64,000 nt of DNA from JAHFUA01 sp963808725 (lineage in GTDB: Bacteria > Acidobacteriota > Terriglobia > Terriglobales > Acidobacteriaceae), in assembly GCA_963808725.1 (NCBI GenBank), contig CAWEGO010000003.1:620001-684000 (forward strand), in the 5' to 3' direction. The notes beneath the pieces were generated by a model, which saw only the letters and a program-made list of their open reading frames with translations, made no database searches and was not told where the DNA came from. Position 1 is the stretch's first letter. Each line of letters starts with the position of its first letter. Of the stretch, positions 60,523-64,000 are shown piece after piece. The translations under genes were made by a program, and so were the position numbers.

Positions 60523-61763
60523 TGCGCGTGCTCGCGGGCAAAGCGGCGGAGAAGCGGGTGCGCAAGCTGGCAGAGCGGGCATCGCGTCTGGAGGCGGTCG
60601 AGCCCCAGGTGCGGAAGATTGTCGCGGACGTACGCCGCAACGGCGATCGCGCTCTGGTGAAGTACGCTCGTAAGTGGGACAGCCTCGCCGCCGGGCAGTC
60701 GGTGCGGGTTGCGCCATCGGAAATTCGTGCGGCCTGGAAGGCTGCTAGTTCCGATTTTCGCTCCGCGCTCGAGCGCGCCGCGGCCAACATCCGCCGCTTC
60801 TGCGAATGGCAGAAGCCTGCTGAGTGGATGCGGAAGAACGGCGGCATGTCGCTCGGCCAGCTCGTGCGGCCCTTGGAGTCGGTCGGCTGCTATGTTCCGG
60901 GCGGGCGGTATCCGCTGCCTTCGACGCTGCTCATGACCGTGATTCCGGCGCAGGTGGCCGGAGTTCGCGAGATTCGTGTGGTCTCGCCCAAGCCCCGGCC
61001 CGAAACCCTGGCTGCGGCGGCGCTGCTGGACGTGAGCGAGTTTTATTGCGTCGGGGGCGCGCATGCCATCGCCGCGCTGGCGTATGGCACGGAGAGCATT
61101 CCGCGCGTGGACAAGATCGTTGGCCCCGGAAATCTCTACGTCACCGCCGCCAAGAAGCTGGTGGCGTTCGATTGCTCTATCGATTTTCTCGCCGGACCGA
61201 CCGAAGTGGTCATCGTAGCCGAACGTGGCGAACCTGAGTTCATCGCCGCGGACCTTGTAGCCCAGGCAGAGCACGACCCCGAGGCCGTGGCTATCTTCAT
61301 CACGAGTACGCGCGCTTTCGCCGAGAAGGTTGCAGAGTGCGCGGATGAGGCCGCGAAGAGCAACGCTGTTGCCGGGCAGTCGCTGGCTGCAAATGGTGTG
61401 GCTTTGGTGGCTGCGTCGCACGCCCAGGCGCTGGCGTGGGCGAATCAGGTGGCGCCGGAGCATATCACCGTAGCCCGTGGCGACGTGACTGCGGTCCGCA
61501 GCGCGGGGTCGGTCTTCGTCGGCGAGTACTCGCCGCAGGCGGTGGGCGATTACGCTTCTGGTCCCAACCACGTGCTGCCGACTGCCGGAGCGGCGCGTTA
61601 TCGCGGCGGGCTGAGTGTGCTCGATTTCCTGAAGCTGATCACCGTGCAAGAACTCTCGCCCGCGGCCCTGCGCCGCATTGCACCGGTCGTGACCAGACTC
61701 GCCGAGGCCGAGGGCTTGCAGGCGCACGCGGAATCGGTGCGTGTGAGGTGCGCCCATGCTTGA
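60522..61763 (+). CDS. hisD: histidinol dehydrogenase
   Basis: The last two oxidations to histidine with NAD. A 413-residue zinc enzyme. Visible are CYVPGGRYPLPSTLLMTVIP, GGAHAIAALAYGTESIPRVD, KIVGPGNLYVTAAKK, DFLAGPTEVVIVAE, and the zinc and catalytic residues in LVAQAEHDPEA, NQVAPEH and SGPNHVLPTAG. Frame intact. Overlaps hisC by 8 nt. Confidence 0.95.
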   Translation: MRVLAGKAAEKRVRKLAERASRLEAVEPQVRKIVADVRRNGDRALVKYARKWDSLAAGQSVRVAPSEIRAAWKAASSDFRSALERAAANIRRFCEWQKPAEWMRKNGGMSLGQLVRPLESVGCYVPGGRYPLPSTLLMTVIPAQVAGVREIRVVSPKPRPETLAAAALLDVSEFYCVGGAHAIAALAYGTESIPRVDKIVGPGNLYVTAAKKLVAFDCSIDFLAGPTEVVIVAERGEPEFIAADLVAQAEHDPEAVAIFITSTRAFAEKVAECADEAAKSNAVAGQSLAANGVALVAASHAQALAWANQVAPEHITVARGDVTAVRSAGSVFVGEYSPQAVGDYASGPNHVLPTAGAARYRGGLSVLDFLKLITVQELSPAALRRIAPVVTRLAEAEGLQAHAESVRVRCAHA

Positions 61764-62829
61764 AGCGCGCGAGGCGGTTCGCAAGCTGAAGGAATACCAT
61801 CCGCCGCTCGGCGGTCGCGTGGGACTGCGCCTCGACTTCAACGAGAACACGGTCGGCTGCTCGCCGCGGGTACTCGAGCGCGTGCGCCAGTTGCAGTTCG
61901 ACCAACTCGCCCGCTATCCCGAACGCGAGAGCGTGGAGCGCCAGATCGCGGCGCATCTCGGTGTGGACTGCGCCGGACTTCTTTTGACCAACGGCGTGGA
62001 CGAAGCCATCCACCTCGTCTGCGAAACTTATCTCGAGGTGGGCGATGAGGTGCTGATCGTCGTCCCGACGTTCTCGATGTACGAGATCTACGCCGCCGCC
62101 ACCGGAGCGCGGGTGATCACCATTCCCGCCGGTCCAGAGTTCCGCTATCCCACTGATGACGTGCTGGCGCGCATCTCGCCCCGCACGCGCCTGATCGCAA
62201 TCGCCAACCCCAACAACCCCACGGGCGCCGTGGTCGCGAGGGGCGATTTACTTCGCGTTCTGCGCGCCGCGCCCGATGCCGCCGTGCTGGTGGATGAAGC
62301 GTACTTTGACTTCTATGGCGAATCGCTGCTGGAGGAAGTTGCCAACTCCCCCAACCTGTTCGTTGCCCGCACGTTCTCGAAGGCGTATGGGCTCGCAGGT
62401 TTGCGGATCGGCGTGCTGGTGGGCAACGCGGCGCAGATGGCGATGGTCCGCCGCGTCGGCTCGCCCTACAACGTCAACGCGGTCGCGCTTGCATGTCTGC
62501 CGGAGGCGTTCGCCGACCAGGACTACGTCCGGCAATACGTCGCCGAAGTTCGGCAGGGAAGGGAACAGCTCGAGCAGGAGCTGCGCTCCCTCAGGCTGCG
62601 ATTCTGGCCCAGCCAGGCGAACTTCGTGCTGGTGCTCATCGGAGAGCGCCACGGCGATTTCGTGCGGGCGATGCGCGAACGCGGCATCCTGGTGCGCGAC
62701 CGCTCGCGCGATCCCGGCTGCGACGGTTGCGTCCGCATCAGCGTAGGATTGGGCGGGCAAACCGAGCAGTTGATCGTTGCCCTGCGCGAGGCCCTTTGCG
62801 AGATCGCGCCGATGTGGGTGCGGCGATGA
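61756..62829 (+). CDS. hisC: histidinol-phosphate aminotransferase
   Basis: PLP-dependent step from imidazole-acetol phosphate. 357 residues with LRLDFNENTVGCSPRVLE, ANPNNPTGAVVARGDLLR, VLVDEAYFDFYGES, and the PLP Lys in ARTFSKAYGLAGLRIGVLVG. The C-terminal FVRAMRERGILVRDRS and CVRISVGL bind substrate. Starts inside hisD and ends in an ATGA overlap with hisB. Confidence 0.95.
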   Translation: MLEAREAVRKLKEYHPPLGGRVGLRLDFNENTVGCSPRVLERVRQLQFDQLARYPERESVERQIAAHLGVDCAGLLLTNGVDEAIHLVCETYLEVGDEVLIVVPTFSMYEIYAAATGARVITIPAGPEFRYPTDDVLARISPRTRLIAIANPNNPTGAVVARGDLLRVLRAAPDAAVLVDEAYFDFYGESLLEEVANSPNLFVARTFSKAYGLAGLRIGVLVGNAAQMAMVRRVGSPYNVNAVALACLPEAFADQDYVRQYVAEVRQGREQLEQELRSLRLRFWPSQANFVLVLIGERHGDFVRAMRERGILVRDRSRDPGCDGCVRISVGLGGQTEQLIVALREALCEIAPMWVRR

Positions 62830-63425
62830 AGCGTGGAACCAGGCGGGCGACGCTTCATCGCAAGACCAACGAGACTGACATCCGTCTCGCTCTCAACGTG
62901 GACGGCCGCGGCCAGTACCAAATTGCTACCGGCATCCGCTTCTTCGATCACATGCTGGAGCTTTTTGCGCGCCACGGCGGCTTCGATCTCGACCTGCAAG
63001 CTCAAGGTGACCTCGACGTCGACCAGCATCACACGGTCGAGGACGTCGGCATCGCCCTCGGCGAAGCTTTCGAAAAGGCGCTGGGTGATAAACGCGGCAT
63101 CCTGCGCGCCGGCTACTTCCTCATGCCCATGGATGAGACGCTCGGCCTCGCGGCCGTCGATTTCGGCGGGCGGACGGCAGCGGTGGTCGAGACGCGGGTG
63201 CGTAACCGGCTGGTCGGCGATCTGCAATCGGAACTGGTGTGCGACTTCTTCGAAGGCTTTGCGCGGGGAGCGCGCGCCAATGTGCATCTTCGCGTGATGT
63301 ACGGCCGCTCCAGTCACCACAAGATCGAATCGCTGTTCAAGGCGTTTGCGCGGGCGCTGCGGGCAGCCTGCTGGCGCGACCGGCGGCTGGCGGGCATGCT
63401 GCCCAGCACCAAAGGATTGCTGTGA
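62826..63425 (+). CDS. hisB: imidazoleglycerol-phosphate dehydratase
   Basis: Monofunctional IGPD, 199 residues, without the histidinol phosphatase domain of enteric HisB. Manganese-binding motifs are FFDHMLELFARHGGFDL, DQHHTVEDVGIALGEAF and SSHHKIESLFKAFARAL. Overlaps hisC and hisH by ATGA/GTGA. Confidence 0.95.
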   Translation: MKRGTRRATLHRKTNETDIRLALNVDGRGQYQIATGIRFFDHMLELFARHGGFDLDLQAQGDLDVDQHHTVEDVGIALGEAFEKALGDKRGILRAGYFLMPMDETLGLAAVDFGGRTAAVVETRVRNRLVGDLQSELVCDFFEGFARGARANVHLRVMYGRSSHHKIESLFKAFARALRAACWRDRRLAGMLPSTKGLL

Positions 63426-64000
63426 TTGCCATCGTTGACTACCGCGCCGGCAACCTGGTTTCGGTCAAGAAAGCCGTGGATCGCCTCGGCTTCCCCTGCG
63501 CCATCACCTCGGACCCCGCCGTGGTGGAGCGGGCAGAGAAGGTCATTGTTCCCGGCGTGGGGCACTTTGCGGCGACCTCGGCGCTGGACGACACTGGACT
63601 GCGTACAGCCATCACGAACGCGATCAAGCACAAGACGCCGTTCTTCGGCATCTGCGTCGGAATGCAGTGGATGTTCGACGCCAGCGAGGAAGCGCCCGGC
63701 GTCACCGGCTTGGGCGTGTTCTCCGGGCAGTGCACGCATTTTCCGCTGGAGGTCAAGGCGCCGCACGTCGGCTGGAACCAGCTCGAAGTCGAGAACGGAT
63801 CGCGCCTGCTGCGCGGCGTGCCCTCAGGCGCGTTTGTCTATTTCACCCACTCCTACCGCGCGCCGCTGGTGGCAGGCACGGTCGCCCGCTGCGAATACGG
63901 AGGAGCGTTTTCCGCGGCGGTGGAGCGCTGCCATTTGTTCGGCGTGCAGTTCCATCCAGAAAAATCCGGAGAGGTCGGGCTTACGATCCTGGAGAATTTT
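63422..64000 (+). CDS. hisH: imidazole glycerol phosphate synthase glutaminase subunit, cut by window edge
   Basis: Class I glutamine amidotransferase that feeds ammonia to HisF. GTG start in overlap with the hisB stop. It has IAIVDYRAGNLVSVKKAVDR, the oxyanion PGVGHF, the nucleophile Cys in FFGICVGMQWMFDAS and the catalytic His in GVQFHPEKSGEVG. The last few codons are beyond the window. hisA and hisF presumably follow. Confidence 0.94.
   Translation, partial: MIAIVDYRAGNLVSVKKAVDRLGFPCAITSDPAVVERAEKVIVPGVGHFAATSALDDTGLRTAITNAIKHKTPFFGICVGMQWMFDASEEAPGVTGLGVFSGQCTHFPLEVKAPHVGWNQLEVENGSRLLRGVPSGAFVYFTHSYRAPLVAGTVARCEYGGAFSAAVERCHLFGVQFHPEKSGEVGLTILENF

Noticed and set aside
60036..61850. A 604-codon open frame on the - strand
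   Set aside because: It covers hisG, hisD and the start of hisC in antisense; those genes carry full family motifs.

Overview
The window looks like chromosomal DNA of an Acidobacteriota bacterium, probably of the Terriglobia group. This is an inference from high GC content and from gene types common there: a Ser/Thr kinase fused to a beta-propeller, GlcG/HbpS-like proteins, CarboxypepD_reg TonB receptors, and abundant intergenic palindromes. No rRNA or tRNA gene was seen to confirm it.

Layout. 0-10.4 kb: a glycerophosphodiester phosphodiesterase (cut by the edge), a secreted metallo-beta-lactamase-fold protein bracketed by a 47-nt direct repeat, a dolichol-phosphate-mannose-synthase-like glycosyltransferase, a fused ADP-forming acyl-CoA synthetase/GNAT protein, and a CHASE3-PAS histidine kinase with its receiver. 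10.5-21.4 kb: mnmA, a cysteine desulfurase, a kinase-propeller protein, rhomboid, quinone oxidoreductase, a VKOR/thioredoxin disulfide pair, two GlcG/HbpS paralogues (one cytoplasmic, one exported) and gamma-glutamyltransferase. 21.6-29.6 kb: a probable nickel locus with a HupE/UreJ permease, a mandelate racemase homologue, NikR and a TonB receptor. 29.6-37.2 kb: TauE/SafE, a TPR protein, a lipoprotein, proC, DUF948/YtxH envelope proteins, a sugar-nucleotide epimerase, and a VapBC-type module lying between two copies of a palindromic repeat. 37.4-46.4 kb: an aminotransferase, a 406-bp inverted-repeat cassette encoding a GIY-YIG protein, a 2-hydroxyacid dehydrogenase, an atoE-scoA-scoB-thiolase ketone-body/short-chain fatty acid operon, and an EVE-domain gene followed by a pair of uncharacterised genes.

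47.0-56.0 kb: an arginine operon argR-argC-argB-argD-argF-argG-argH-GNAT(argA-like)-argJ, almost every junction overlapping, headed by tandem ARG boxes. From 48.67 to 54.6 kb it is riddled with single-base frameshifts that most likely are uncorrected sequence errors. 59.1-64 kb: a histidine operon hisI-hisG-hisD-hisC-hisB-hisH that runs off the right edge. It is preceded by a complete ribosome-mediated attenuator: a 22-residue leader peptide with six His in seven codons, four mutually complementary 8-nt segments, and an intrinsic terminator.

The two amino-acid operons therefore show two different control logics side by side: repressor/operator for arginine and attenuation for histidine. Other points of note are several compact mobile or decaying modules: the GIY-YIG cassette, the repeat-flanked toxin-antitoxin pair, and an orphan antitoxin followed by a toxin that stops after seven codons.
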